A stretch of DNA of 64,000 nt, from the NCBI GenBank assembly GCA_029834535.1, contig JAQMWT010000028.1, positions 1 through 64,000 of the forward strand, given 5' to 3'. Source of the stretch: Chrysophaeum taylorii. Lineage: Eukaryota > Sar > Pelagophyceae > Pelagomonadales > Pelagomonadaceae. Below the pieces are notes generated by a model. That model saw nothing but the letters and a program-made list of their open reading frames with translations. It was not told the DNA's origin and ran no database searches. Numbering within the stretch: the stretch's first letter is position 1; every line of letters starts with the position of its first letter. Position numbers and translations under genes: made by a program. Positions 47,544 through 57,750 of this stretch are shown here, one piece after another.

Positions 47544-49538
47544 ATGGAGACCGCCATGGTAGGTGGAACCGTCGTCGTCGTCGTCGTCGTCTGTGGCCTC
47601 CTCCTCCTCCTCCTCCTCCTCTTGGCCGCGGCGGTGCGTCGGAAGATTGCGAAAAACAAGGCTCCCCCTCCTCCTGCTGCTCCTTCGAAGGAGGAGGTGA
47701 CGTGTCCCATCACGCTCGCGCAATTCGTTGACCCCGTCGTTGCGGACGACGGGTACACGTACGAGCGCGAGGCGATCGCGCGGTGGCTCGCCACGCACGA
47801 CACGAGCCCGCAGACCCGCGAGCCCATGGGAAAGGACCTCGTTCCGAACCAGACGCTCCGCGCCCAGATAAACGATGGCCGCGCGAAAGCGGGACTCCCT
47901 CCGCTCCCGCCGACGCAGCACGAGAGGCCGCCGCCAGAGCAACCGTCCCAGCCCCAGCCCCAGGCCCAGGCCCAGGCCCAGACCCAGGAGGGGCAACAGA
48001 GAACGGTCGTGCGGATGTCGGCCGACCAGGAGGTGAACCAGGCCATCGGGACGATTCTCGCGAGCTGCCCCGAGCTCCGCTCGTTACTCCCAAACCTCGA
48101 GGCCCCGCAGCTCCGGCAGCTCGAGGAGACGGCGAGGTCGAGGCCGCACCTGCAGCACTGCGCGACCCCGCTGCGGCGTGTCCTGCGGCGGCGGCAGCAG
48201 GGTGCGAGAGACGCCGCCGCGCTCCCGGAACGCGTTGTCGCGGCGCTTCGGTCCGACGATCCGTCGCCGCTCGTCCGCGAGGACGCGGCTCTTTTGTGCG
48301 ACGGCGACGCGACCCTCCACCTCGCCGTGTGGCTCCAGGCGCACCGCTGCGTCGAGCGGCTCCTCGCCATCGGACCCCAGCGCCCGGCGACCATCGACGG
48401 AGCGTTCCCGATCCACGTCGCGGCCGCGCGCGGAGCCGCGACCGTCGTCGCGCGGCTCCTGGCTGCCGGCGCCGACCCCAACGAGCGCGCGGTCGGCACG
48501 CCCCACCCCACGCAGCAGCAACAACAACACCGCCGACCACTCTGCGTGGGCGGCGCGCGGCCTCTCCACATGGCCTCGAGCGGCGGCGTCGTCGACGTCC
48601 TGGCGCGCGCGGGCGCGCCGATCGACGCCAGAGACGAACACGGCTCGACGCCCCTCCACTGCGCGACCGCTCGCGGCAGGGTCGACGCGGCGCGCGCCCT
48701 CATCGCCGCGGGCGCCGACGTCAAGGCGGCCGACTTCGTCGAGGCACAGACGGCCCTCCACCGCCTCGCCGCGCACGACCGCGCCCAAGAGCTCGTCGAC
48801 GCTCTGGTCGCCGCCGGCGCCGACGTGGCCTGCGAGACAAAGCTCCTCGGCGACGCGCCCCTCCACATCGCCGCGTTTCGCGGCAACAATTCGATGGTCG
48901 CCGCGCTCCTCAGGGCCAACGCCGCGCAGACGCCCCGCAAGGCCGACGGCCTCACGCCCTGCCACCTCGCCGCCTCGCAGGGCAAGCACGCGGCGATGGA
49001 GCTCCTCTTGCGCGCCTCGCCCGACTGCGCCAACAAGGACGAGACCGTTCTCCACGTCGCCGTCCGCCGCAAGGACCTCGTCGGTGTCGAGGTCGTCCTC
49101 GCGGCCAACGCGGCCCTCGTCGACGCCAAGCGCGCGCGCGACAACTCGACGCCCCTTCATCTCGCGGCCGCCTTGAACTTCCGCGAGGGCGCCCTCGCCC
49201 TCCTCAACGCGGGCGCCCGCGTCGACGCGCGCGCGGTCGACTCGGACCAGCCCATCCACGTCGCGACTTGGCACAACGCCCTCGACGTTGCTGACGTCCT
49301 CTTGGCCCGCAGCGCCGACCCCAACGCCGCGCGCGACAAAGACCGAGCCACGCCCTTGCACCTCGCCTCGATCCGCGGACTCTACGCCATGGCCTCCAAG
49401 TTGCTCGACAAAGGCGCCGACCGCGACGCCGCCACCCTCGACGGCGCGACCCCGCGCGACCGCGCCGCCCAGTACCAAGACCAGCAGATGCTCGACCTCC
49501 TCGCGCCGACGACCACCGCGACGACGACGGCGACCTAG
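47544..49538 (+). CDS. Membrane-anchored U-box ubiquitin ligase with ankyrin repeats
   Basis: This is a single exon of 664 residues. The N-terminus has a very hydrophobic helix (VVVVVVVCGLLLLLLLLLAA, about residues 9-29) followed by basic RRKIAKNK, a signal-anchor with the rest facing the cytosol. A U-box follows at about 50-125 (EVTCPITLAQFVDPVVADDG, YEREAIARWL, SPQTREPM, LVPNQTLR), which recruits an E2. From about residue 255 to the end there are about ten ankyrin repeats (GSTPLHCATARGRVDAAR, APLHIAAFRGNNSM, TPLHLASIRGLYAM), probably the substrate-binding part. Family knowledge makes it an E3 ligase. A Gln/Pro/Ala repeat separates the U-box and ankyrin part. The ATG at 47544 is the first in frame; the TTG at 47520 was not used. 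Confidence 0.88.
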   Translation: METAMVGGTVVVVVVVCGLLLLLLLLLAAAVRRKIAKNKAPPPPAAPSKEEVTCPITLAQFVDPVVADDGYTYEREAIARWLATHDTSPQTREPMGKDLVPNQTLRAQINDGRAKAGLPPLPPTQHERPPPEQPSQPQPQAQAQAQTQEGQQRTVVRMSADQEVNQAIGTILASCPELRSLLPNLEAPQLRQLEETARSRPHLQHCATPLRRVLRRRQQGARDAAALPERVVAALRSDDPSPLVREDAALLCDGDATLHLAVWLQAHRCVERLLAIGPQRPATIDGAFPIHVAAARGAATVVARLLAAGADPNERAVGTPHPTQQQQQHRRPLCVGGARPLHMASSGGVVDVLARAGAPIDARDEHGSTPLHCATARGRVDAARALIAAGADVKAADFVEAQTALHRLAAHDRAQELVDALVAAGADVACETKLLGDAPLHIAAFRGNNSMVAALLRANAAQTPRKADGLTPCHLAASQGKHAAMELLLRASPDCANKDETVLHVAVRRKDLVGVEVVLAANAALVDAKRARDNSTPLHLAAALNFREGALALLNAGARVDARAVDSDQPIHVATWHNALDVADVLLARSADPNAARDKDRATPLHLASIRGLYAMASKLLDKGADRDAATLDGATPRDRAAQYQDQQMLDLLAPTTTATTTAT

Positions 49539-49651
49539 CCGGGGGTGGGTGGCCTGCTGTCATTTCGTTCTTCGATCGTGCGTTGCCGCCACAATACAAT
49601 ACAATACAATAAATAACCCCCGCGACTTGCTTTGACCATGACACCTCTCCC

Positions 49652-49683
<32 letters not shown>

Positions 49684-49759
49684 ATTTATATCATCATCAC
49701 GTAGAGTCTTCCTTCTTCCAGCAGGCAGGCAGGCAGGTCGCTAGTGCCCCGTCCGTGCG

Positions 49760-50848
49760 TCAGACGCGAGGGGGGTGGCGCTGTACCCAAGCTCGCCACT
49801 CGTCGTCGGAGAGCGAGCTCCTCCACGGGACGCCGAACCAGCCCTTTTCGTAAGCCTCGTCGGCGGCGTCGAGTTCCTGTTCCGAGGAGACGACCCAGGT
49901 GCCCGAGGCGAAGACGGGTTCTCGGAGGGGCGTCGCACACAGCAGGAGGATTTCGGCCCCAAGGTCGGGGTCCCTGTTCTCGACGACGATGGCGTCGGAC
50001 TCGCGTCGGGTGTACGCGAGGCGATATCGCGGGACGAGGGTGTCGGCGACGTGGACGTGGCCGCGTCGTACGTATACGAGGGCCGTCGCGTCCGCAGCGA
50101 GGTCGAGGCGAAAGCGCGCCGCGGGATCGATCTCGACCCGCGAGAGGCGAACGTCGTTCCGGCGAGCGCCAGTCGTCTCGGCCGACGCCCCCCCCAGGTC
50201 GCCGCCGAGCCTCGTCTCGAGGACCCCGGGCGAGGGCGCCGCGACCTCGAGGTCGGACCCGCGCAGGATTTCGGTTCTGGGGGTGGCGCGCTTGTTGTCG
50301 CGGCCGAGGTTGACCCACAACTGGTAGAGCTCGCAGTCGCGACCTTCTGGATGGATCCACATCTCCTCGTGGAGCACCCCGCGCCCCGCCGTCAGCCATT
50401 GGACGTCTCCGTCGTGGTAGCGCTCGACGACGCCGACCGAGTCGCGATGGCTCAGGCCGCCGGCGACCGTCGCGGTGACGGTCTCGAAGCCGACGTGCGG
50501 GTGCGCCGGGAAACCTTCGGGCATGAGCAGCCTGAATAGCGGCCGCACGGGGTCCCAAAAGTCAAAGGCGTGTCGGTGGTGCACGAGTAGCACGAAGGGG
50601 TCGGCTTCCGGTTCGAGCATCATCGGGCACACGCGGCCGCCGAACTTCTCTTCGAGGAGCGCGGCGGCGTCTTCGAGCTTCAACAAGTCGAGCACGCACG
50701 CGACGAGGCCGTTGGCCACCGGCCACACGGGCAAGCGCTCCGGATTCTCGACGCGGGCGACGCGACGGCCTAATCCACCCGAAAACCCCCAACTCCTCCG
50801 AGCGGCGAGGAGGACCGTCGTCCAGGCGGCGGCAGCGAAGAATCGCAT
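49760..50848 (-). CDS. Pirin-like cupin protein
   Basis: This is a single exon of 362 residues. The pirin core shows PAHPHVGFETVTA, GLSHRDSVG and GRGVLHEEMW, with the metal-binding His and Glu in the expected places; a C-terminal cupin half follows (VRRGHVHVADTL). The N-terminus (MRFFAAAAWTTVLLAARRSWGF) is a hydrophobic presequence, with SWGF possibly a plastid AXF-like cleavage site. Pirins bind iron and act as quercetinases or redox-sensing co-regulators; the role here is not known. The first helix region before the cupin is longer than in bacterial pirins. It reads on the same strand as the aminotransferase gene, whose stop at 50885 lies 36 bp upstream of the pirin start. Confidence 0.85.
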   Translation of the reverse strand: MRFFAAAAWTTVLLAARRSWGFSGGLGRRVARVENPERLPVWPVANGLVACVLDLLKLEDAAALLEEKFGGRVCPMMLEPEADPFVLLVHHRHAFDFWDPVRPLFRLLMPEGFPAHPHVGFETVTATVAGGLSHRDSVGVVERYHDGDVQWLTAGRGVLHEEMWIHPEGRDCELYQLWVNLGRDNKRATPRTEILRGSDLEVAAPSPGVLETRLGGDLGGASAETTGARRNDVRLSRVEIDPAARFRLDLAADATALVYVRRGHVHVADTLVPRYRLAYTRRESDAIVVENRDPDLGAEILLLCATPLREPVFASGTWVVSSEQELDAADEAYEKGWFGVPWRSSLSDDEWRAWVQRHPPRV

Positions 50849-50884
50849 TTGAGATGATGATGATGATACTTACCCTACCCCCCC

Positions 50885-52251
50885 TCACGTGGCGAGGCCG
50901 GCGTCGTCCCAGCGGACGGTGGCGTACGTGTCATCGAGGGCCTGGCCGATGCGGCGGAGGCCCTCCTCGAGAGTGCCGAGGTCGACGTCGTAGGGGGGCG
51001 TGATCATGAAGCCGCCGACGGGGACGTGGTACGGGAGGACAGCCCGGCGCTCGCAGTTGGCCCGAAAGACGTCCCCGAATCTCGCGCGCTGGGCCGCGTC
51101 GCGGTGCGCGAAGATGGCGCCGCGCATCAAGCCCAGACCGTGGCAGAGGAGGCGACCTCGCGAAGCTGCTTGCAACTCTTCCATCGCGGCGGCGAGCCAG
51201 TCGCCGGCGCGACGCGCGGCGGCGGCGAGCGGCGCGTCGTCTCCGAGGGCGTCGAGGGTCGCGGCCGCGGCCATGAGCGCGCGCTCCGATGCGCCGGCGT
51301 AGGTGTGTATTTCGAGGGGCGGGGCGTCGCTGTGCCTGACGAGGACGCCAGCGATCGGATTGACGCCCGCGCCGAGCGCCTTGCCGAGCGAAATCGCGTC
51401 GGGATCGAGGCGCCACGCGTCCGACAGAAAGAGCCTCCCGAGGCCATGGCGCGCCATGCCGCACATCACCTCGTCGCACAGCACCTTGGCCCCGCTTTCC
51501 CGCGCTTCGGCGACGCAGGCGCGCAGGAGCTCGACCGGCCACGGCATCGCCGCGAGCGAGCTTCCTGAGGACGATTTTCGTCGTCGCGACGAGACGACCG
51601 AAACGTACCCCACTGTGGCTCAAAGACGACGACTTGGGGGCTCGAGGCTTTGCAGAATTGCCGAAACTCGTCGAAGACGCGCGCATTAAAGTCACCGTCG
51701 GCTTCGCCGGCGCGGCGTCGAAACGGACTAGGTATCGGATACGAGAGTTGCGGCGGCTTGAGAGCGCGGTCGAGAACGCCGACGCCGCCGACGCTCGAGC
51801 TCGGTGGCCCGTGGTAGCTTTCCATGCCGACGGCCACGGGCGCGAAGCGGTCGCATTGTCGCAGCAGGAGGTCGCAGGCCGCGCGCACCGCGGACGCCCC
51901 GTCGAGCTGCAACGAGAGGCGCCAATCGTCGGTCCAGCTCGCGGGGACGTGCGGTTCGATCGCGCGCAGGACGTCGACCACGGCCCCCGGGTGGCCGATG
52001 CTCGTGTGTACCGAGAGCGGCGCCGTCGGCTCGTCCTTCTCGAGGCGCGCCAGCGCCAACGCCTCCTTCTCGTGGCCGGGCCGCACCAGCGCCGCGAGCC
52101 GCGGTCCTGTGGCGATCTCCGCGCACGCGCCCCCGAGCACCAACGTCTCGTCGCCGGCGACCACGGCCCGCACCCCGAGCTTGGCGTCGACCACGCGGTT
52201 CGGGATCCCGGCCCGCGCGAGCAGATTGGACGATATCATCGCGCACTTCAT
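50885..52251 (-). CDS. Class III pyridoxal-phosphate aminotransferase
   Basis: Two exons (52251-51609 and 51564-50885) around a 44-bp intron (GTACGT...CTCAG) encode 440 residues. Splicing joins VVVFEPQWG to SSLAAMPWPVELL in frame. The PLP site is visible as LCDEVMCGMARHG (Asp) and SLGKALGAGVNPIAG (Schiff-base Lys). The N-terminal part has SYHGP and the LVLGGACAEIATG segment. This is the fold of BioA, ornithine and beta-alanine aminotransferases; the exact substrate is not clear. The ATG at 52251 is the first good start and gives MKCAMISSN. The upstream neighbour TLC gene is divergent, with 89 bp between starts. Both exons have GC-rich, host-like codons. Confidence 0.85.
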
Positions 52252-52340
52252 ACTCGTCGGAGTGGTTTAGTAGTAGTATTAGGCAACCGTTGTTTGTGGC
52301 GGATCTCCCTCCGCAAGCGATGATGGTCAAGTAGGTCTTC

Positions 52341-53159
52341 ATGTCGTTTCTCGCGACGCTCAAGTGTTCGGTCGTACCGAGCGGCGCCCTGGCCATGGGG
52401 GGCTGGTGCGGGGCGTACGCCGCGCTCCACCAGAGTGTCTACTACACGTCGTTTCTCGCCGCGCCCGGCGGCTCGACGCTACTGGACTCGCCACACCCGA
52501 AATACTTCCAGTCGACGCTGCGACGGGTCACGACAGCGCGCATCATGGCCTTCACCCACGCCGTCGTCTCGTGGGTCTGGTCGATCCGCGTCCTGAGCGG
52601 GGCCTGGGGAACGCTCCGCGCGAGTCGGCAAGGCGTCTCTTGGGCTTCGTTCGTGGCGTACGACTTCCAAAACACGTCCGACGGTCTCGCCTTCATGCGC
52701 CACAGCCTTGGCTACTTTGTGCAGGAATTCCTCTACGTCGCAATCCACGAGCCCGACCCCCTCTACCTCGCGCACCACACCCTCTACTTGGCCGCGACCT
52801 ATCCCGTCGCCGCGTCGGGAAGTGGCTGGCCCATCATCGCCATCTCCACCACCTTCGCCGAGTTCACCAACCCAATCCAGCTCTTATGGGAAATGACCCG
52901 GGTCTTCGGCTACGATGAAGCCTACGCCCGCCTCAGCCTTCCCTTCACCGTGGCCTTCACGCTCTGCCGGGGCGTCCTCATGCCCATCACCCTCGTCGAC
53001 ATGGCCAACTACCTCCTCAAGGCCCCCAAATCACACCCCACCCTCATCTACGCCTGGGTCCTCTGTCTCCTCGGTGTCACCGGGAGCTTCCTCTGGCTCA
53101 TCCAGCTCGTCCGTGGCTTCCTGCGATTTCGTCGGAAGAAGCTCAGCCGAAAGGATTAG
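52341..53159 (+). CDS. TLC-domain (TRAM/LAG1/CLN8-like) membrane protein
   Basis: This is a single exon of 272 residues with about six transmembrane helices (CSVVPSGALAMGGWCGAY, TARIMAFTHAVVSWVWSI, LSLPFTVAFTLCRGVLM, TLIYAWVLCLLGVTG). The TLC hallmark appears as GYFVQEFLYVAI followed by DPLYLAHHTLYL with two His, as in TMEM56/TLCD and ceramide synthases. A role in lipid synthesis or transport is likely; the His-rich patch is shorter than the Lag1p motif of true ceramide synthases. The C-terminus ends with basic KKLSRKD, an ER-retention-like KXKXX form. The gene shares a short 89-bp upstream region with the divergent aminotransferase. Confidence 0.85.
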   Translation: MSFLATLKCSVVPSGALAMGGWCGAYAALHQSVYYTSFLAAPGGSTLLDSPHPKYFQSTLRRVTTARIMAFTHAVVSWVWSIRVLSGAWGTLRASRQGVSWASFVAYDFQNTSDGLAFMRHSLGYFVQEFLYVAIHEPDPLYLAHHTLYLAATYPVAASGSGWPIIAISTTFAEFTNPIQLLWEMTRVFGYDEAYARLSLPFTVAFTLCRGVLMPITLVDMANYLLKAPKSHPTLIYAWVLCLLGVTGSFLWLIQLVRGFLRFRRKKLSRKD

Positions 53160-53242
53160 GACCCATTATTTTTAGAAAGAGTTCAGCGTTTCGTCTCGTC
53201 TCGTCTCGTCTCGTCTCGTGTGCGCCACTCAATAATTTCAAC
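53160..53242. repeat. (TCTCG)n microsatellite downstream of the TLC gene
   Basis: Five or so copies of the pentamer TCTCG lie at about 53190-53219, just before the repeat array. Confidence 0.8.
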
Positions 53243-54170
53243 AAGTGCAGGCCACTAAGTTCACCTAGTCCCAATCACTAACCCCAGCAAGTTCACCTGT
53301 TCCCGTTAAGTTCACCTAGTCCCAATCTCTGAGTCTAACCCCAGTAAATTCGGCGTAAACCCAATCTCCTTAGTTCGGCGTAAACCCACACCCACTCACC
53401 TCACTCTCCTTTGAGCGCGTCGCTCTCACCCCCGCCAATCTAAGCTGCTTTGATCCGCACACGCCGCTAAGCTTTGAGTTTACTCTAAAAGCCCCAGTAA
53501 GTTCGCACTTGGTCTCAGTAAGTTCACCTGGTCACTAAGTTCACCTAATCCCAATCTCCAACCCCAGTAAGTTCACCTGGTTCCAGTAAGTCCACCTGGT
53601 TCCAGTAAGTTAACCTATAGTGCGCGTGTAGACGCCGGGAGGGGGCTTATCGGTATTGCGCAGCACGTGTGGGGTAGGGTGGAGTCGTCGACTTAGAAGA
53701 GGATATCCTCGGGGTTGCCGATCGACAGAGAGTCACGTAGAGCAGGATGTGGCAGAAGACGGGCTTGGGCAAGAGGACGCCGACCTCGCGGGGTGTAAGT
53801 CAGCATGCCGTTGGTTGTCAGGGAGTCGAAAACTCGACTGTAAAGAGCGAGGCGTCGTCTTCCGACCCAACCTAGTCTGCCGAAAAGAACTCCGACGCCT
53901 CGTCTCCGGGAAAAAAAGGCCGCGGTCATATGCGCGTTGTCAGCATCGACAACATCGCTTCGACGGGGCGTGAGAATGGCGCGCTGAAAGAGCCGCCGCG
54001 GGTCGTGGAAATAGTCTACGAGGTCGCCGTAGACGGCTTCGAGGATCAATGGCCGGCTCGCGGGCCTACCTGATCCTTACCCTAAATCGAGGGACAAACA
54101 CCCCACAAACCAACCCACATCCTTCATGCTCCCCACACACACCCCCTCTTAGCAGTCGACATTTAAAGAC
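53243..54170 (-). mobile_element. Helitron-like ~1-kb repeat unit (copy C)
   Basis: In plus orientation the unit starts with ACAAGTGCAGGCC, has AAGTTCACCTGG minisatellite blocks and the AATCTAAGCTGC segment, then a PIF1 remnant (53640-54060; minus-strand pieces VYGDLVDYFHDPRRLFQRAI and a short end), and CCTTACCCTAAATCGAGGGACAA. Compared with copies D and E the helicase part has an internal deletion. The end carries the short CTTAGCAGTCGACATTTAAA motif. Confidence 0.75.
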
Positions 54171-55170
54171 ACAAGTGCAGGCCAGTAAGTTCACCTAGTC
54201 CCAATCTCTAACCCCAGTAAGTTCACCTAATCCCAGTAAGTTTCATATAAGTTCACCTGGTCAGTAAGTTCACCTAGCTCACACCCACTCCTTCGAGCTC
54301 GTCGCTCTCGCCCCCGCCAATCCAAGCTGCTTTGATCCGCACGCGCCGCCAACCTTTGAGTTTACTCTAAGAACTTAACTCTGAAAACCCCAGTATGTTC
54401 ACCTGGTCCCAGTAAGTTCACCTGGTCCCAGTAAGTTCACCTGGTCCCAGTAAGTTCACCTACCGTGCGCGTGTAGACGCCGGGAGGGTGCTTATCGGTA
54501 TTGCGCAGCACGTGTGGGGTAGGGTGCAGTCGTCGACTCAGAAGAGGATATCCTCGGGGTTGCCGATCGACAGAGAGCCACGTAGACCTGGACGTGGCAG
54601 AAGACAGGCTTGGGCAAGAGGACGCCGACCTTGCGGGGCGTCTGCCTCTGGCTCTTGTTGATCGTTTGGCGTCGGCGGGGCTTGAGGGATACAGGTTGGA
54701 GGAGCCTCGGTGACAGGACACGATCGATCATGTATCTGGTACCGTCGCAGTGGCCGTGCGACGGGTCGAGGTTGCGAAGACTTTAAGCTCGCGATCAAAG
54801 TCAGCATGCCGTTGGTTGTCAGGGAGTTAAAAACTCGACTGTAAAGAGCGAGGCGTCGTCTTCCGATCCAACCTAGTCGGCCGAAAAGAACTCCGACGCC
54901 TCGTCTCCGGGAAAAAAAGGCCGCGGTCATGCGCGCGGCGTTGTCAGCATCGACAACATCGTTTCGACGGGGCGTGAGAATGGCGCGCTGAAAGAGCCGC
55001 CGCGGGTCGTGGAAATAGTCTGCGAGGTCGCCGTAGACGGCTTGGAGGATCACTTTCTGGCTCTCGCGCCTACCTGATGCTTACTCTCGCGCCTACATGA
55101 TCCTTACCCTAAATCGAGGGACAAACAGACAGACAGACAAACAAACAGACAAAAAAACAAACAAACAAAC
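54171..55170 (-). mobile_element. Helitron-like ~1-kb repeat unit (copy D)
   Basis: Same order as copy C. The PIF1 remnant is at 54480-55050 (minus: YGDLADYFHDPRRLFQRAI, TINKSQRQTPRKVGV, HVQVYVALCRS). It ends with the ACAG/ACAA microsatellite at 55110-55170. It is nearly identical to copy A, so the spread of the unit is fairly recent. Confidence 0.8.
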
Positions 55171-55171
55171 A

Positions 55172-56230
55172 AACACAAGTGCAGGCCAGTAAGTTCGCCA
55201 GTAAGTTCACCTGGTCCCAATCTCTAACCCCAGTAAGTTCACCTGGTCCCAGTAAGTTCACCTAGTCCCAATCTCTAACCCCAGTAAGTTCGGCGTAAGC
55301 CCACTCGTGCTCACATCCACTCACCCCACTCTCCTTCGAGCTCGTCGCTCTCACCTCCGCCAATCTAAGCTGCTTTGATCCGTACACGCCGCTAGCCCTT
55401 GCGTTCACTCTAAAAACCCCAGTAAGTTCACTTGGTCCCAGTAAGTTCACCTGGTCACTTAGTTCACCTAGTCCCAATCTCAAACCTCAGTAAGTTCACC
55501 TGGTCCCAGTAAGTTCACCTACCGTGCGCGTGTAGACGCCGGGAGGGGGCTTATCGGTATTGCGCAGCACGTGTGGGGTAGGGTGGAGTCGTCGACCCAG
55601 ATGAGTATATCCTCGGGGTTGCCGATCGACAGAGAGCCACGTAGAGCTGGACGTGGCAGAAGACGGGCTTGGGAAAGAGGACGCCGACCTCGCGGGGCGT
55701 CTGGCCCTGGCTCTTGTTGATCGTTTGGCGTCGGCGGGCCTTACGGGATACAGGTTGGAGGAGCCTCGGTGACAACGACACGATCGATCATGTATCTGGT
55801 ACCGTTGCAGTGGCCGTGCGACGGGTCGAGGTTGCGAAGACATTAAGCTCGCGATCAAAGTCAGCATGCCGTTGGTTGTCAGGGAGTTGAAAACTCTACT
55901 GTAAAGAGCGAGGCGTCGTCTTCCGACCCAGCCTAGTCAGCCGAAAAGAACTCCGACGCCTCGTCTCCGGGAAAAAAAGGCCGCGGTCATGCGCGCGTTG
56001 TCCGCATCGACAACATCGTTTCGACGGGGCGTGAGAATGGCGCGCTGAAAGAGCCGCCGCGGGTCGTGGAAATAGTCTGCGAGGTCGCCGTAGACGGCTT
56101 GGAGGATCACTTTCTGGCTCTCGCGCCTACCTGATGCTTACTCTCGCGCCTACATGATCCTTACCCTAATTCGAGGGACAAACAGACAGACAAACAAACA
56201 AACAGACAGACAAACATCTGTCGATTAGTA
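55172..56230 (-). mobile_element. Helitron-like ~1-kb repeat unit (copy E)
   Basis: Third tandem unit: GTGCAGGCCAGTAAGTTC start, minisatellite, the segment AATCTAAGCTGCTTTGATCCG, PIF1 remnant at 55520-56115 (minus: INKSQGQTPREVGVLF and related pieces), CCTAATTCGAGGGACAAAC, microsatellite, and a TCTGTCGATTAGTAGTTAGGA end that occurs twice. The matching end word is beside copy A (11117). Confidence 0.8.
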
Positions 56231-56259
56231 GTTAGGATCTGTCGATTAGTAGTTAGGAA

Positions 56260-56810
56260 ACGCCCCACACACACACCCCTCTTAGCAGTCGACATTTAAA
56301 GACAAACACCCCCCTCTTAGCAGTCGACATTTAAAGACAAACACCCCCCTCTTAGCAGTCGACACTTAAAGACAAACATGATGAACCGCCCTCACCCATG
56401 TCTCCGCCTCGGGGAACCCCACCCAGGCCGCCCGATCCCAGCAGGACGTCCCCCTTCGTCGCACACACGTCCGGCGGCAGCACGCGTACGACCTACGGGC
56501 GGGGCCCGTCCTCTCTTCGCCTGCCCCACGCCTCGGCGATGACCCCGACTAGGTCCCGCGCACTTATCTCCGCCCGTCAGGCACATCCCTCATACCCCAC
56601 AAACCCACCCACATCCTTCATGCTCCCCACACACATCCCCCTCTTAGCAGTCGACATTTAAAGACAAACAAACTCCCCACACACACACCCCTCTTAGCAG
56701 TCGACATTTAAACACAAACAAACAAACCCCACACCCCCCTCTTAGCAGTCGACATTTTAAGACAAACAAAAAAACAAACAAACGAACGTACATCTGTCGA
56801 TTAGTAGTAA
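56260..56810. repeat. Tandem and dispersed copies of the short CTTAGCAGTCGACATTTAAA repeat
   Basis: Three close copies occur at 56285-56380 and three more at 56640-56770, each followed by GACAAACA-type tails and preceded by CACACACACCCC. Further copies occur at 33296 (reversed) and 54150. A GC-rich block at 56390-56590 separates the two clusters and has no identifiable gene. TCTGTCGATTAGTAGTAAGG closes the region. Confidence 0.75.
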
Positions 56811-56927
56811 GGATTTCAAAACACGACGGTTTTTGCCGGAGGAGAAGAACTACTGAGTCCTCTTCGGAATCAATACGCTTTTAATAACGCGCGCGCCTTC
56901 GCATTCGTTGTCCCGACGACGCCAAGG

Positions 56928-57590
56928 ATGACGACGCCCGACGCTCCCCCGCGCAACCTCGCCACTGTGAGTAGTAGTCACCGACGAATAAAAGGCGCGC
57001 CTGCAGGAGCTCGAAGCCGTCAAGGATTCGGAGGAGAGCAGGTCGCCAGCGTCGCCCTTCTTCAAGCTCAAGCCCGACTCCAAGCCGCCGCCCGCGAAGC
57101 GGCCGCGGCTCGCGCCGGTGGGTGACGGGGTCGTCGCGGCGCACGTCGTCGACTACCTCAAGTACGAGGCCGACCAGTCCCAGGAGCTCGCGCGCCTAGA
57201 GGCCCACGCGCACCAAACGCTCGTCAAGATGCTCTTCGAGGCCGTCGTCGAAATCCACAAGTGCAAGTTCCAAGCGAACGGCCACGAGACCAACGACCCC
57301 GCCATCGCGGTCCGCCTCGCCGAAGCCGAGGCCCGCCTCGGGGAAATCGACCAGGAGACCACCGTCAAGACGGTGCGTAGTACGGCATCCGCGCCATTTG
57401 CAACGCCTCCAACGCGCAGGTCAAGTACCTTCACGACGTCGTCGACGAGACCCGCCGCAACCGCCTCGACCACTACGCCCGCCTCGCCGCCTCCCGCAAG
57501 GCCTTTTTTAACAAGCACCTCCACAACGCCCCGACCCCCGTCGACCTGGAGACCGTCCCCATCTCCCGCAACACCCTCCCCTCCGAATGA
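56928..57590 (+). CDS. Small protein of unknown function, spliced, nuclear-like
   Basis: Three exons (56928-56966, 57007-57372, 57420-57590) with introns of 40 bp (GTGAGT...TGCAG) and 47 bp (GTGCGT...CGCAG) encode 191 residues. Splices join NLAT to ELEAVKD, and TTVKT to VKYLHDVV. The N-terminal third is polar with PPPAKRPRLAP, a nuclear-localisation-like basic run. The rest is helical with heptads (VVDYLKYEADQSQELARLEAHAHQ, AVRLAEAEARLGEID, DETRRNRLDHYARL). No family was recognised. A frame running through the first part of intron 2 explains a false long open frame. It could be a subunit of a nuclear complex, which is only a guess from shape. Confidence 0.7.
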
Positions 57591-57750
57591 CAAAACACAA
57601 CCTTTCTCCTCCACCACACTCGCGCATATTTCGTCACCACCACCACCACCACCACCAAGCAGATTCATACATGGACGCATTGTCGCTCGCTCGAGGTCGG
57701 TCCCAAGCAAGCGCTGTCGTCGTCTCTTCACCATAAAAAAAAAAAACGTA

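Noticed and set aside
48084-49478. 464-codon open frame opposite the U-box/ankyrin gene
   Set aside because: Shadow of ankyrin coding DNA; the sense strand has clear repeats.
57373-57380. An 8-bp 'intron' GTGCGTAG in the small spliced gene
   Set aside because: A 47-bp intron using the same donor and the acceptor at 57419 gives the same good frame and a normal size.
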